NCBI RefSeq assembly: GCF_016862215.1 | Contig: NZ_BOMN01000122.1 | Coordinates: 1-64,000, forward strand | Reading direction: 5' to 3' | DNA: 64,000 nt | Source of the DNA: Winogradskya humida | Lineage (GTDB): Bacteria; Actinomycetota; Actinomycetes; Mycobacteriales; Micromonosporaceae | In this document: in pieces, positions 47,139 to 56,557 of the stretch | Layout of the letters: each line of letters begins with the position of its first letter | Numbering within the stretch: the stretch's first letter is position 1 | The notes under the pieces: generated by a model | The model's database searches: none | What the model saw: the letters and a program-made list of their open reading frames with translations, nothing else | What the model was told of the DNA's origin: nothing | Translations under genes and position numbers: made by a program

Positions 47139-50100
47139 TCAGGGGCTGACGCGGGTGGCGACCCGGTTGCGGCCGGCTTCCTTCGCCGCGTAGAGGTGGG
47201 CGTCGGCGGCCTCGAGCAGGTCGTCGGGAGCCTGGCCGGTGAGCGGATCGCCCGAGGCGACGCCGATGCTGACCGTGACGTGGCCGCGGGGTGCGGACTC
47301 GTGCGGCTCGCGGAGGGCGTCGACGGCGGCGCGGATGCGTTCCGCCACCGATAGGGCCGTCGCCTCGTCGGCGTTGGCCAGGATGACGGCGAACTCCTCC
47401 CCGCCGTACCGGGCCGCGACGTCGGACTCGCGGACGTTCGCGCTGATCGTCCGGGCGACGAGGCGCAGGCAACGGTCGCCTGCCCGGTGGCCGTACCTGT
47501 CGTTGTAGAGCTTGAAGTGATCCACGTCGATCATGGCGACCGCGGCGGGCCGGGCACCCAGGCTCTCCTCGAGGCGGCGGCGGTTGGGCAGGCCGGTGAG
47601 CGGGTCCGTGACGGCGAGGATCTCCAGCTTGGTGTTGGCCTCCGCGAGGGCCTGGGTACGGTCGGCGACCTTGCGTTCGAGGGCCGCGTAGAGCAGCGCG
47701 TTGTTCACCGACACGCTCAGCTGCCCGGCCAGCAGCGTCACCGTCTCGAGGCGGTTCAGGCCGAACGCGCCCCGGCTGTCGCCGTTCTCCAGCAACAGGA
47801 TCGCGGTCGGCTCACCGCCGGTCAGGACCGGCACGGCCAACAGAGCCAGCAGATCGACCGTACGCAGGACAGGGTCCGCTGCGAAGCGCTCGTCGCGGGT
47901 CGCGTCGTCGACGAGCAGCGGCTTGCGGGTGCGCTCGACATAGCGGACCACGGTCGACGGGAACGATCCGGCGTCGGGCAGGAACCACTCGCCGCTTTCC
48001 GCGTCCTTCAGGATCAGGCGGGCGGCGGTGGCCCCGGTGAGCCCGCGCAGCAGCTCGTTGACCTGCTCGGTCAGCCGGTCGATGCGGGTCTCCGAGCTGA
48101 TCGCCTGGCTGACCCGCAGCACGGCGAGCAGGTCGACGGTCTGCGCCGACACGTTGCCCGACGAGGACCGGCCGGACGGCGGGGTGACCTCGCCGTCGTC
48201 CAGGAAGGGGAACTCGTGGCGCAACGCGTCGACCTTGCGGGCCGCTCCCCACTGCTCGTACCGGCGGGCGGCTTCGCGGAGCATCATCAGGCCGCCGTGC
48301 TCGATGCCGTTCGCCAGCAGGAACCGGGCGCGGCGCTCGGCGATCAGGGCGCGGTGCCAGGGACGTTGCCGGCTCTCGACGTCGTATCCGGCCGCGTCGA
48401 ACGCGCGGGCGGCCGCCGCGAAGTCCTCGGTGATCCAGGCGCGTTCCGCCCGCAGCCAGGAGTCGAGGTGGCCGTAGTTGCCGGGGGCGTCCGCCGCCCG
48501 GCCCGCCACCCAGGCGTACCCGCGGTCGAACTCGGCGAGCAGGCCCGCACGATCGCCGGGGGCGGCCGCGCGGGCCTGGTCGGCGAAGTTCAGGGTCTGC
48601 ACGAGCTGGATGAGCAGTGTCACAGCGGTAGCGGCGACGGACCGGATCCGCGCGAAGGCCTGCGGGGCGTGCCGGGCCACCGCTGCGGGGTCACGCAGGA
48701 TCAGCGCGGTGAACGCGTGCAACGTGTGGAAGTAGGCCACGGCCTGCTCGTTGCCCGCCATCTCGGGCGGGTGGTCCTCCTGGCCGAACAGCGCCGACGG
48801 GCCACGGCTGAGCGTCTCGGCGACGGCCCGGTGCGAGTGCAGCACCTGTGCCATCTGCTCGTTGCCGGTGCCGGCCGCGAACGCGAGCCCCCGGTCGGCG
48901 TCGGCCTGGTAACCGGCCAGGTCGGCGTGCTCCAGCAGGATCACGCTGATCGCGTACCAGGTGAAGCCGGCCGCGAAGACGTCGCCCGTGCCGACCTGAC
49001 GCTCGTGGGCGATGCGGGCGTGGCGGAGCACGTCGGGCAGCGGCTCGAACCACGGTGCCGCGGTGAGCGCGTGCAGGAAACGGACGAAGGAGGCGTCGGG
49101 TTCGGCACCCATCGCCTCGCTGACGGTGAGCATCCGGCTGACCACGTCGTACCCGGTGCGGTAGCCCCCGCCCTGGGCGTCCATGACCAGCATGGCGTTG
49201 GCGATCGTGCCGGCGAGCTCCGGGGACGGCCCGCTCGCCGTCCAGATCCGGGTGGCGGTGACGATCATCCAGTGCACGATCGGCGAGCCGACGAAGTAGG
49301 CCGCGGCCAGGAGCCGGCCCATCAACGCGCCGGCCGCGGCGACGACGGGGTCGGTGTTGCGGCCGCGGCGCAGATCCTCCTCGGCGCTCCCGTCCCGCGA
49401 CCAGGCGGCCATCTCGGCGCCGACGTCCGAGAACTGCGCGGCGAGCCGGGCGGCGTCCGGGACCGGATAGCCCAGCTGGGCAAGCGCCGCGCAGCCGACC
49501 GCCAGGGCGTCGTGGGGGCGGCTCTGCATGATGAGCGAACTGGCCTGCACCAGCGCCGCCCTGGCGCGGATCAGCGGATCGGGGCAGTCCTCACCGATGC
49601 TGCGATACAGCTCCTCGGCATCGCCGAACCGGCCGAGTGCGAGCAGGACCTCCTGCCGCTCGGCGTCGATCGGCCACCGCGCGGGCGGATCGGCGAGGCC
49701 GGCAGCCGCGTCGAGGAAACGCTCCGCCACCGGATAGTTGCCCAGCCGGCGACTGTGCACGGCAGCTTCCCGGAGCAGCCCCGACACCCGGTACGCCTCC
49801 GTCGCCGACGCGATAGCCGGCAGCGCGGCCAGGTACTGCTCTGCCGCGACCACGCCGTACCCCGGGCGGCCGGCCAGTCGCCGGGCCGCTCGCAGGTGCC
49901 GGGCGAAGCGGACCCGCGGGGACATGCCGTCGTAGACCGCCTGGCGGATCTGGTCGTGGCGGAAACGCAGGATCGCGCCGTCGAGCAGCAGCATTCCCGC
50001 CTCGAGAGCCGGCCGCAGGACCTCCAGGGCATCACCGGACCGGTCGCCGATCAGCTCCAGGGCTTCCACGTCGATGTCGCCGCTGAGACACGACAGGATC

Positions 50101-51869
50101 TCCACGAGCGTACGCGAGGGCCGGGGCAGCGTCCTGACCTGCGCGGAGAGCAGCGCCCCGACGTCCGCCGGACGGCTCGCCCGAGGGTCGAACCGCCAGC
50201 CGCCGTCGCCGGGGAGCAGGGCCCCGCCGCGCCGCAACGCGTTGACGAGCTCGACGGTCGCGAACGGGTTGCCGCCGGTGTGCGTACTGATCAGCTCGGT
50301 GAGCTCGTCGATCCGATCGACCGGGCCCCGCAGCATCTCCAGGGTCAGCTCCCGGATCCCGGTGTCGGACAGCTCGCTCAGGCACAGATGCTGCGGCGGA
50401 TCCGGGCGCCAGCGCCAGCGGGACAGCACCGCGTCCAGCGGGTGGGTGGCGTCGACCTCGGCGTCGCGGTAGGCCACGACGATCAGGACACCCGGCAGGT
50501 CCGCGTTCGTGACCAGGTCGTCGAGGAACGCGACCGGCCCGGCATGCGCCCACTGCAGGTCGTCGACGACCAGCACGAGCGGGCGCCGGGGGTCGGCGAT
50601 CACCCGTAGGGTCTGCTTGCCGGCCTCGTTCAGCCGGGCCTGGGCGTGCGCGGGATCGGCGGCACCGGTCTCCGGTGGCACGTCGAGCAGCGCCGCGAAC
50701 CCGGGCGTCACGGCCGCCATCAGGCCGGCGCCGGCCCCGAGCACGGCACGCAACCGGTCCCGGAACCACAGCATCGCGGCGTCGGGCTCGGCGAGCAGCA
50801 TCCGGGCGAGCCCGCGGAACACCTGCCGGACCCCGTCGGCGTCGGGGTCCTGCCGGTACTGGTCGTACTTGCCGCTGACGAACCAGCCGCCCGCCGCCGT
50901 GACCAGCGGGCGCAGCTCGTCGATCAGGGCGGTCTTCCCCACGCCGGACGCGCCGCTGACCAGCACCGTGGCGCCGGCACCCAGGATCGCGCCGCCGAGC
51001 GCCGCACCGAGGGCCGCCACCGCCTGCTCCCGCCCCACCAGCCGCGACGGCGCGGCCAGCTGCCACGGGAAATCCCGCTCGCCGAGCGGGAACGCCGCCT
51101 CCGCGCGGTCCCGCAGCCGGATCAGGTCGTGGCGCACCCCCTCGGCACTCTGGTAGCGGCGCTCCGGGTCCTTCTCCAGCAGCCGGCAGATGATCGCGCC
51201 GAGCATCGCGGGCAGCGCCGGGACCAGGGCGGACGGCGGCTCAGGGGTCCGGGTCAGATGGTCCCGGATCAGCTGCAGCGGGTCACCCGCCCCGAACGGC
51301 GGCCGGCCCACGGCCAGTTCGTACAGGGTGGCGCCCAGGGCGTACAGGTCGGCGCGCTGGTCCACGGGCCAGCCGGTCCGGCCGGTCTGCTCCGGCGCCA
51401 GATACGCGAGGGTGCCACTGATGTCGGTGTGATGGGTGAAGCTTGGCCGCTCCACCGGGTACGTGCCGGCCAGGTCGTAGTCGATCAGCACCGGCGCCCG
51501 GTCCGGGCCGGTCAGCATGATGTTCGCCGGGTTGACATCCTTGTGGATGACACCCCGGTCGTGCAGGGCGGCGATGATCTGCGCGACACCGATCCCGAGG
51601 CGGACCACCTCACCGGCCCCGGCCGGCCCGCGCGGGCACGCGACCAGCTCACGGTCCCTGACGATCAGCGCCCGGGTCTCGTCGTCGACCCCGACCAGCT
51701 CCGGCACTCCCGGCAGCCCGGAGATCCGCCGCAGCACCGACGCCTCGTGCCGCAACCGCCGCAACGAGTCCGGCCCGGACAACTCCTTGCGCACGAGCCC
51801 CGCCCCGTCGGGCGAGCGGAACCGGATCACCCGGGTCCGGTCGCTCGCGAACAGCATGGTCTCGCCCAT
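47139..51869 (-). CDS. Hybrid Ser/Thr kinase - AAA ATPase - GAF - diguanylate cyclase
   Basis: A 1,576-residue signalling protein. Residues 1-270 form a protein-kinase domain (Lys28, Glu42, catalytic loop IHKDVNPANI with Asp111/Asn116, and DYD for DFG at 130-132). About 280-620 is a NACHT/MalT-like ATPase with Walker A VSGASGVGKT (Lys312) and VLVVDDLQWAH. A long helical TPR-like middle follows, then a GAF domain. The C-terminal GGDEF has the active GGEEF at 1489-1493 and the inhibitory RxxD (RESD) at 1480-1483, so c-di-GMP synthesis with product inhibition is expected. The start is ATG 51869 with GGAGG upstream. The architecture matches kinase/ATPase/GAF/histidine-kinase hybrids, with the histidine kinase replaced. 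Confidence 0.87.
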   Translation of the reverse strand: MGETMLFASDRTRVIRFRSPDGAGLVRKELSGPDSLRRLRHEASVLRRISGLPGVPELVGVDDETRALIVRDRELVACPRGPAGAGEVVRLGIGVAQIIAALHDRGVIHKDVNPANIMLTGPDRAPVLIDYDLAGTYPVERPSFTHHTDISGTLAYLAPEQTGRTGWPVDQRADLYALGATLYELAVGRPPFGAGDPLQLIRDHLTRTPEPPSALVPALPAMLGAIICRLLEKDPERRYQSAEGVRHDLIRLRDRAEAAFPLGERDFPWQLAAPSRLVGREQAVAALGAALGGAILGAGATVLVSGASGVGKTALIDELRPLVTAAGGWFVSGKYDQYRQDPDADGVRQVFRGLARMLLAEPDAAMLWFRDRLRAVLGAGAGLMAAVTPGFAALLDVPPETGAADPAHAQARLNEAGKQTLRVIADPRRPLVLVVDDLQWAHAGPVAFLDDLVTNADLPGVLIVVAYRDAEVDATHPLDAVLSRWRWRPDPPQHLCLSELSDTGIRELTLEMLRGPVDRIDELTELISTHTGGNPFATVELVNALRRGGALLPGDGGWRFDPRASRPADVGALLSAQVRTLPRPSRTLVEILSCLSGDIDVEALELIGDRSGDALEVLRPALEAGMLLLDGAILRFRHDQIRQAVYDGMSPRVRFARHLRAARRLAGRPGYGVVAAEQYLAALPAIASATEAYRVSGLLREAAVHSRRLGNYPVAERFLDAAAGLADPPARWPIDAERQEVLLALGRFGDAEELYRSIGEDCPDPLIRARAALVQASSLIMQSRPHDALAVGCAALAQLGYPVPDAARLAAQFSDVGAEMAAWSRDGSAEEDLRRGRNTDPVVAAAGALMGRLLAAAYFVGSPIVHWMIVTATRIWTASGPSPELAGTIANAMLVMDAQGGGYRTGYDVVSRMLTVSEAMGAEPDASFVRFLHALTAAPWFEPLPDVLRHARIAHERQVGTGDVFAAGFTWYAISVILLEHADLAGYQADADRGLAFAAGTGNEQMAQVLHSHRAVAETLSRGPSALFGQEDHPPEMAGNEQAVAYFHTLHAFTALILRDPAAVARHAPQAFARIRSVAATAVTLLIQLVQTLNFADQARAAAPGDRAGLLAEFDRGYAWVAGRAADAPGNYGHLDSWLRAERAWITEDFAAAARAFDAAGYDVESRQRPWHRALIAERRARFLLANGIEHGGLMMLREAARRYEQWGAARKVDALRHEFPFLDDGEVTPPSGRSSSGNVSAQTVDLLAVLRVSQAISSETRIDRLTEQVNELLRGLTGATAARLILKDAESGEWFLPDAGSFPSTVVRYVERTRKPLLVDDATRDERFAADPVLRTVDLLALLAVPVLTGGEPTAILLLENGDSRGAFGLNRLETVTLLAGQLSVSVNNALLYAALERKVADRTQALAEANTKLEILAVTDPLTGLPNRRRLEESLGARPAAVAMIDVDHFKLYNDRYGHRAGDRCLRLVARTISANVRESDVAARYGGEEFAVILANADEATALSVAERIRAAVDALREPHESAPRGHVTVSIGVASGDPLTGQAPDDLLEAADAHLYAAKEAGRNRVATRVSP

Positions 51870-51921
51870 GTGCAATGTCCTCCCTGCTCCCGTTCGGCAG
51901 GCGCGGGCGAACATTGAGCGG

Positions 51922-52797
51922 TCAGAGAATCCCGGCGGCGCTCTCGTGGTGTCCCCGCGCGGTCCAGCTGGCCAGGAGCCGGAGCTTGTCCTCCGACGGC
52001 GAGCCCGGCTCGGCGGTGTAGGTCGTCAGCAGCTGGCCCCCGTCGTCGGTGGGCAGCTCCAGCGAGCAGTACGCCAGCTCGAGCAGCCCGGCGTCGGGGT
52101 GCCGGAACGCCTTGGTCCCCCGGTTGCGCAGCAGAATGTCGTGAGCGGCCCACCGGGTGCGGAACTCGGGGCTGACCGTCGACAGCTCCCCGACAAGCGC
52201 CCGCAGGTCCCGGTCACACGGGTTGCGCCCGGCATCGGCGCGCAGCAGGGAGACGATCGTGGTGGCCGCCGTCTCCCAGTCGGCGTAGAAGTCGTGCGCG
52301 CCCGGGTCGAGGAAGTGATACCGCGCGAGGTTGCCGTTCCCGCTCAGCACGGGAGCGTAGAGCGCCCGCCCGAGAGCGTTGCTGGCCAGCACATCCCAGC
52401 GCCCGTTCGTCACGAACGCCGGTGACATCGTCATCGCATCCAGCATCCACAGCACCTGCGGCGCGAGCTCAACCGGTCGCGACCGCCGCGGGCACCCCTT
52501 CTCCGCCGGCCGCGCCACCCGCGCCAGGTCCGACAGGTACGTCTTCTCCTCCGCGTCGAGCTGCAACGCCCGCGCGACCGCGTTCAGCACCTCGTCGGAC
52601 ACACCCGCGATGTGCCCCTTCTCCAGCCGCGTGTACCACTCGGTACTCACCCCCGCGAGCACGGCCACCTCCTCCCGCCGCAACCCGGGAACCCTGCGCC
52701 TGGTGCCGGCGGGCAGCCCGACCTGCGCCGGGCTCAGCCTCGCCCGCCGGCTCGCCAGAAAATCACGGACATCCGCCCGCGTGTCGTTCTTCGTCAC
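51922..52797 (-). CDS. XRE-family regulator with MmyB-like ligand domain
   Basis: A 291-residue regulator. The N-terminal helix-turn-helix includes LRREEVAVLAGVSTEWYTRL; the C-terminal MmyB-like domain has SNALGRALYAPVL, DPGAHDFYADWETAATTIVS and LLRADAGRNPCDRDLRALVG. Such regulators usually control an adjacent dehydrogenase. The alcohol dehydrogenase at 52867 is 69 bases upstream in the same direction, so the two may be cotranscribed. Confidence 0.88.
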   Translation of the reverse strand: MTKNDTRADVRDFLASRRARLSPAQVGLPAGTRRRVPGLRREEVAVLAGVSTEWYTRLEKGHIAGVSDEVLNAVARALQLDAEEKTYLSDLARVARPAEKGCPRRSRPVELAPQVLWMLDAMTMSPAFVTNGRWDVLASNALGRALYAPVLSGNGNLARYHFLDPGAHDFYADWETAATTIVSLLRADAGRNPCDRDLRALVGELSTVSPEFRTRWAAHDILLRNRGTKAFRHPDAGLLELAYCSLELPTDDGGQLLTTYTAEPGSPSEDKLRLLASWTARGHHESAAGIL

Positions 52798-52866
52798 CCC
52801 TCCACGGTACGAGGTCCCCCGCCGGCCAAGGGGGTCGCGTTTCTACCCCCTCGACCGGCGTCTGAA

Positions 52867-53904
52867 TCAGGAGTTAACGAGCACTTTGAGGCTTTTGCGG
52901 TCGGCCATGTCGCGGTAGCCGGCCGGGACGCCCGCCAGGTTCGTGGTGACGTCGAAGACCTTGCCGGGCTGCAGGCTGCCGTCAAGAACCTCGGGCAACA
53001 GCTCGTTGATGTACGCGCGGGTCGGCGCGGCGCCGCCCGTCAGCCGGACGCCGCGGAAGAACAGGCTGCCGATGCCGACGGGTGCCTCCTCGTACTGCGG
53101 AACGCCGACGCGGCTGATGGTGCCGCCACCGCGGACAATGCCGACGGCCTGGTCGTACGCGGTGCGCGTACCCACAGCTTCGAGAACGATCGGCGTGCCG
53201 TGACCGCCCGTCAGAGCCCGCACGGCCTCGATGCCTTCCGCCCCGCGATCGGCGACGACGTCGGTCGCCCCGAACTCCCGCCCCAGATCGGTACGCGCCT
53301 TGTGCCGCCCCATCAGAATGATCCGCTCAGCCCCGAGCCGCTTCGCCGACAGTACGGCCAGCAGCCCCACCGCCCCGTCCCCGATCACGGCGACGGTGCT
53401 ACCGGCCGTGACGCCGCCGGAAACCGCGGCGTGATGCCCTGTCCCGAACACGTCGGAGAGAGTGAGCAGCGACGGCACCAGAGCCGGGTCGGCGGTGGCC
53501 GGAATCGTGACCAGGGTGCCGTCGGCGAACGGAACCCGGACCGCCTCGGCCTGACCGCCTTCGTCAGGCTGCAGATCCCACATGCTCCCGTGTACGCACG
53601 ACGCGTACAAACCCTCCTTGCAGAACTCGCACGTGCCGTCGGAGATCAGCCAGGGCGCAACGACCAGATCCCCCTTCTTGACGGTGCTGACCTGCGACCC
53701 GATGTCCTCGACAACACCGACGAACTCGTGACCCATCCGCGCCGGCCCCGTGCCGTGGGGCATGGTGGCGTACGGCCACAGGTCGGACCCGCAGATGCAG
53801 GACGCCGTCACCCGCACGAGAGCATCGGTCGGCAGCTTGACGACGGAATCGGGAACGTTCTCGACGCGGACATCGCCGGCGCCGTACATAAAGGTTGCTC
53901 GCAT
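52867..53904 (-). CDS. Zinc-dependent alcohol dehydrogenase family protein
   Basis: A 345-residue medium-chain dehydrogenase: catalytic-zinc segments CICGSDLW and RMGHEFVGVVEDIG, structural-zinc loop DGTCEFCKEGLYASC (the first of the usual four Cys is Asp), and NAD(P) loop VAVIGDGAVGLLAVL. It oxidises alcohols or reduces aldehydes; substrate unknown. I chose the ATG at 53904 (MRATFMYGAG), the usual family N-terminus, over ATG 53913; neither has a clear ribosome site. Confidence 0.87.
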   Translation of the reverse strand: MRATFMYGAGDVRVENVPDSVVKLPTDALVRVTASCICGSDLWPYATMPHGTGPARMGHEFVGVVEDIGSQVSTVKKGDLVVAPWLISDGTCEFCKEGLYASCVHGSMWDLQPDEGGQAEAVRVPFADGTLVTIPATADPALVPSLLTLSDVFGTGHHAAVSGGVTAGSTVAVIGDGAVGLLAVLSAKRLGAERIILMGRHKARTDLGREFGATDVVADRGAEGIEAVRALTGGHGTPIVLEAVGTRTAYDQAVGIVRGGGTISRVGVPQYEEAPVGIGSLFFRGVRLTGGAAPTRAYINELLPEVLDGSLQPGKVFDVTTNLAGVPAGYRDMADRKSLKVLVNS

Positions 53905-54046
53905 GCGGTCCATGCAAGCCGCCCGGCGGCCGGACGGACAGGTCGCACTTATAGGGGCAGAACGAGCACCCCCTAACCTGCGCGAAGCCGGCAGGATCCG
54001 CACCGTGCCACGGCCCCGGCAACGCCGCAACCGGGTTGCCGGGCGG

Positions 54047-54967
54047 TCAGAACGTGGCGATCGGGTTGACCGGGCTGCCGGAGGTGCCGGCGAGGCGGAC
54101 CGGGGCGACGGCGAGGTGGAAGTCCCACTGGGCGAGCTCGGCGGCCGTTGTCGCGCATGCTTCCAGGTCGCAGTTGTCGAGCAACCACAGGCCCATCGCG
54201 ACGAGGCCGACGGTGTGGACGGGCATCAGGATGTCGGCGTACCCGGATGGTTGGACGTCCTGGGGTGTGTCGGCGGCGATGAGGGCGACCTGCCGGTCCT
54301 GGAGCCAGGGGAGACAGGACGCGTGCCATCCTGCCTGCGCGAGATGCCTGGCACGGCCACAGCCGGTCCGCAGCAGTACGGCGTCGCCGGGCCCCACTCG
54401 CACACCCTGGCGGCGCTCGGCCTCCTCCAGATCCTCGGGGAACACGCCCTGCCCCGGTTCCAGCGCCGGCACGTTGCGAGCCCGCGCCACGTCGAGCAGA
54501 ACCCCACGCGTGACGATCCCGTCCGCCGCCGCCGTGACAGCCGCCCACGACGACCCCGTTGCCGTGTCCACCAGCGAATGTGACCACCCGTTGTACGTCC
54601 TGCCGTCCCAGAAGATGTGGCACGGCGAGTCGAGGTGGGTGATCGTGTTGCCGTGGAACGTGATCGCGAGCTTCTCCGACGAGAAACCCCACCGACGGTC
54701 GGCATGGAAGGCCGCCGGCATGTTCTCGCCACCGGGCATGTCGGCGGCACACGGGCACGTCGTCGTCGACCGCTCCATGTCCCCCGGCACGCCGACCTCC
54801 CACGCACAGGACACACTCCTGCCGTGCCGCACGGATCGCGCCGCCGCCACCCGGACGTCGTCGGTGATGTGGTTCAGGGTGCCGCGCTCATCGTCGTCAC
54901 CCCACCGCCCCCAGTTCGACAACGTCTCGAAGTACCCGAACACGTCGTCCTGCGTCGGCATCGTCAT
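54047..54967 (-). CDS. Cyclase-family (kynurenine-formamidase-like) metal hydrolase
   Basis: A 306-residue hydrolase of the cyclase family. The metal motif HxDxPxH appears as THLDSPCHIF, with FHGNTITHLD before it, and LRTGCGRARHL plus DILMPVHTVGLVAMG later, all in family order. Relatives hydrolyse formamides or cyclise polyketides. ATG 54967 gives MTMPTQDDV. Stands alone between the alcohol dehydrogenase and a DUF1963 gene, all on the minus strand. Confidence 0.85.
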   Translation of the reverse strand: MTMPTQDDVFGYFETLSNWGRWGDDDERGTLNHITDDVRVAAARSVRHGRSVSCAWEVGVPGDMERSTTTCPCAADMPGGENMPAAFHADRRWGFSSEKLAITFHGNTITHLDSPCHIFWDGRTYNGWSHSLVDTATGSSWAAVTAAADGIVTRGVLLDVARARNVPALEPGQGVFPEDLEEAERRQGVRVGPGDAVLLRTGCGRARHLAQAGWHASCLPWLQDRQVALIAADTPQDVQPSGYADILMPVHTVGLVAMGLWLLDNCDLEACATTAAELAQWDFHLAVAPVRLAGTSGSPVNPIATF

Positions 54968-54995
54968 CGGATCCCCGCTCGGTAGTGGGTCTGGT

Positions 54996-55607
54996 TCAGC
55001 ATTGCCAGAGGAAGGCTGCGGTCGAGCAGGGGGCGCAGTGAAAGGCGTAGCCGCAGCCTCCGCCGCCGAAGTTGGCTGAGGTTCGGTGGTTGTGGCCCTC
55101 CTCGAGCTGAACGACGAACGCCATCGGGCGGTTACAGCCGTCGCACACCGGCGTCTCGTCGCTCTGGAGCCACAGGGGCCGGCCGCCGATCTGACCGAGT
55201 ACTTCGCGCTTCGGCCGGCCCGTTCGCTTGTGCCAGTCGTCCGCAGCATCCAGGTAGTCCCCGGTAGGAAGCTCTTCGTAGTCGACCGCGCAGGTCTCGT
55301 CCAGTGCGGTGACGCCATCGTCGGCAGGTGGGACGGGGAAATGGACGGCGTCGGCGCCGAACACGTACGCGTGATTGCCTCCGGCGGTGGCGTCCCATTC
55401 TTCGCACAGGCCGGGGTCGTTCTGGCACATGAAGATCGACAGAAGACCGGCGTCGGCGAGGCTCACCTGGGCCACGAACTGCATGGGCCCGTCGCATTCG
55501 GCGCACAGGGGCCAGGTGAAATCGGCGGGGACGTGCGGGACGCCGCCCGTGCGGGTTCCGGGTGCGTCCGCGGCGGCCGGTCCGGCGTACGTCATCAGCG
55601 TGACCAC
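54996..55607 (-). CDS. DUF1963 (YwqG-like) Cys-pair protein
   Basis: A 203-residue protein with three CxxC-type pairs: LCAECDGPMQFVAQVSL, VCDGCNRPMAFVVQLEEG and CGYAFHCAPC, suggesting bound zinc. The duplicated CxxCxxPMxFVxQ unit is the DUF1963/YwqG pattern. Start at GTG 55607; a TATCCT -10 ends six bases upstream, so the mRNA is probably leaderless. Function unknown. Confidence 0.75.
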   Translation of the reverse strand: MVTLMTYAGPAAADAPGTRTGGVPHVPADFTWPLCAECDGPMQFVAQVSLADAGLLSIFMCQNDPGLCEEWDATAGGNHAYVFGADAVHFPVPPADDGVTALDETCAVDYEELPTGDYLDAADDWHKRTGRPKREVLGQIGGRPLWLQSDETPVCDGCNRPMAFVVQLEEGHNHRTSANFGGGGCGYAFHCAPCSTAAFLWQC

Positions 55608-55699
55608 GCGAGCAGGATACGGAAGGTGTCAGCCGGTGGGGTGGAGGACCACGGCGTACAGGTCGCGGGGGCCCGGTTCGTGGACGTTGCCGCCGGAGC

Positions 55700-56557
55700 T
55701 CATGCCGGTCCTCCGGGAGATGCGGCCGGGGCGGCGGCGGTGCTGGAGCGGTGGAGGATGCGGATCGGGGGGCCGGGGTGGTCGCGCGGGGGCGCGCCGT
55801 GCAGCGCCTCCAGCACCGCGCGCCCCAAGGTCAGGCCGTGTTCGTGGACGTCGATGCTCAGCGCGGACAGTGGTGGGACGGCCAGTTCGCACAGCGGGGA
55901 GTCGTCGCAGGCGAGGAGGCTGACGTCGCCGGGGACCGGGGTGCCGCTGCGGATCAGTTCCTGCTGGGCGGCGACGGCCATGACGTCGTTGTCGAAGATG
56001 ACCGCGGTGGGTGCGGGGGTGGCGGCCAGCAGCTCGCGGGCGCCGCGGATGCCCGCTGAAGCGCTGTAGTCCGCCTCGACGATGCGTACCGTGACGCCGT
56101 GCTCCTTCCCCGCGCGGAGCATGGCCGATGAACGCTCGGCGGTGTGCACCAGGTCGGCGGGACCACTGACGCGGCCGACGGTGGTGTGCCCGAGCGAGGC
56201 CAGGAGCTGCATCGCCGCGGTCATGGCGCCGGCGTCGTCGGTGACGACCTTGTGGAAGACGTGGTCGTCGTGGCGGCCGGCCAGGACGGCGGTCAGGCCG
56301 AGCGAGGCGAGCCGGCCCGGGCGAACATCGCAGGGTACGAGGTTCACGACGACAACCGCTTCGACCGTGTGGTCCTGGGCCCACCGCTCGTACGTCGCCA
56401 GTTCCGCGTCGAGGTCCGGGACGACGAGGAGCAGGACCGTGGTGGAGAACGGGGCCAGGGCCTCCTCCATGCCCGTGATGAGCTCCATGAAGAACGGCTC
56501 GACGCCGAGGCGGGCGGCGTTGCCGGTCAGGACGAGGCCGATCAGGCCGTCAGGCAC
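55700..56557 (-). CDS. LacI-type sugar-binding domain protein lacking the DNA-binding domain
   Basis: A 285-residue protein that begins directly with the periplasmic-binding-fold part of a LacI regulator: IGLVLTGNAARLGVEPFFME, GRHDDHVFHKVVTDDAGAMT, LGHTTVGRVSGPADLVHTAE and FDNDVMAVAAQQELIRSG. The roughly 55-residue helix-turn-helix and hinge are absent, and the sequence just upstream is the mannosidase coding region, which it overlaps by 16 bases. It starts at GTG 56557. It may bind a sugar without binding DNA, or be a truncated regulator. Confidence 0.75.
   Translation of the reverse strand: MPDGLIGLVLTGNAARLGVEPFFMELITGMEEALAPFSTTVLLLVVPDLDAELATYERWAQDHTVEAVVVVNLVPCDVRPGRLASLGLTAVLAGRHDDHVFHKVVTDDAGAMTAAMQLLASLGHTTVGRVSGPADLVHTAERSSAMLRAGKEHGVTVRIVEADYSASAGIRGARELLAATPAPTAVIFDNDVMAVAAQQELIRSGTPVPGDVSLLACDDSPLCELAVPPLSALSIDVHEHGLTLGRAVLEALHGAPPRDHPGPPIRILHRSSTAAAPAASPGGPA

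Noticed and set aside
47487-50609. 1,040-codon open frame on the plus strand
   Set aside because: It is antisense to the kinase/GGDEF gene; the product is Arg/Gly/Val/Gln-rich with no domain, a typical high-GC mirror frame.
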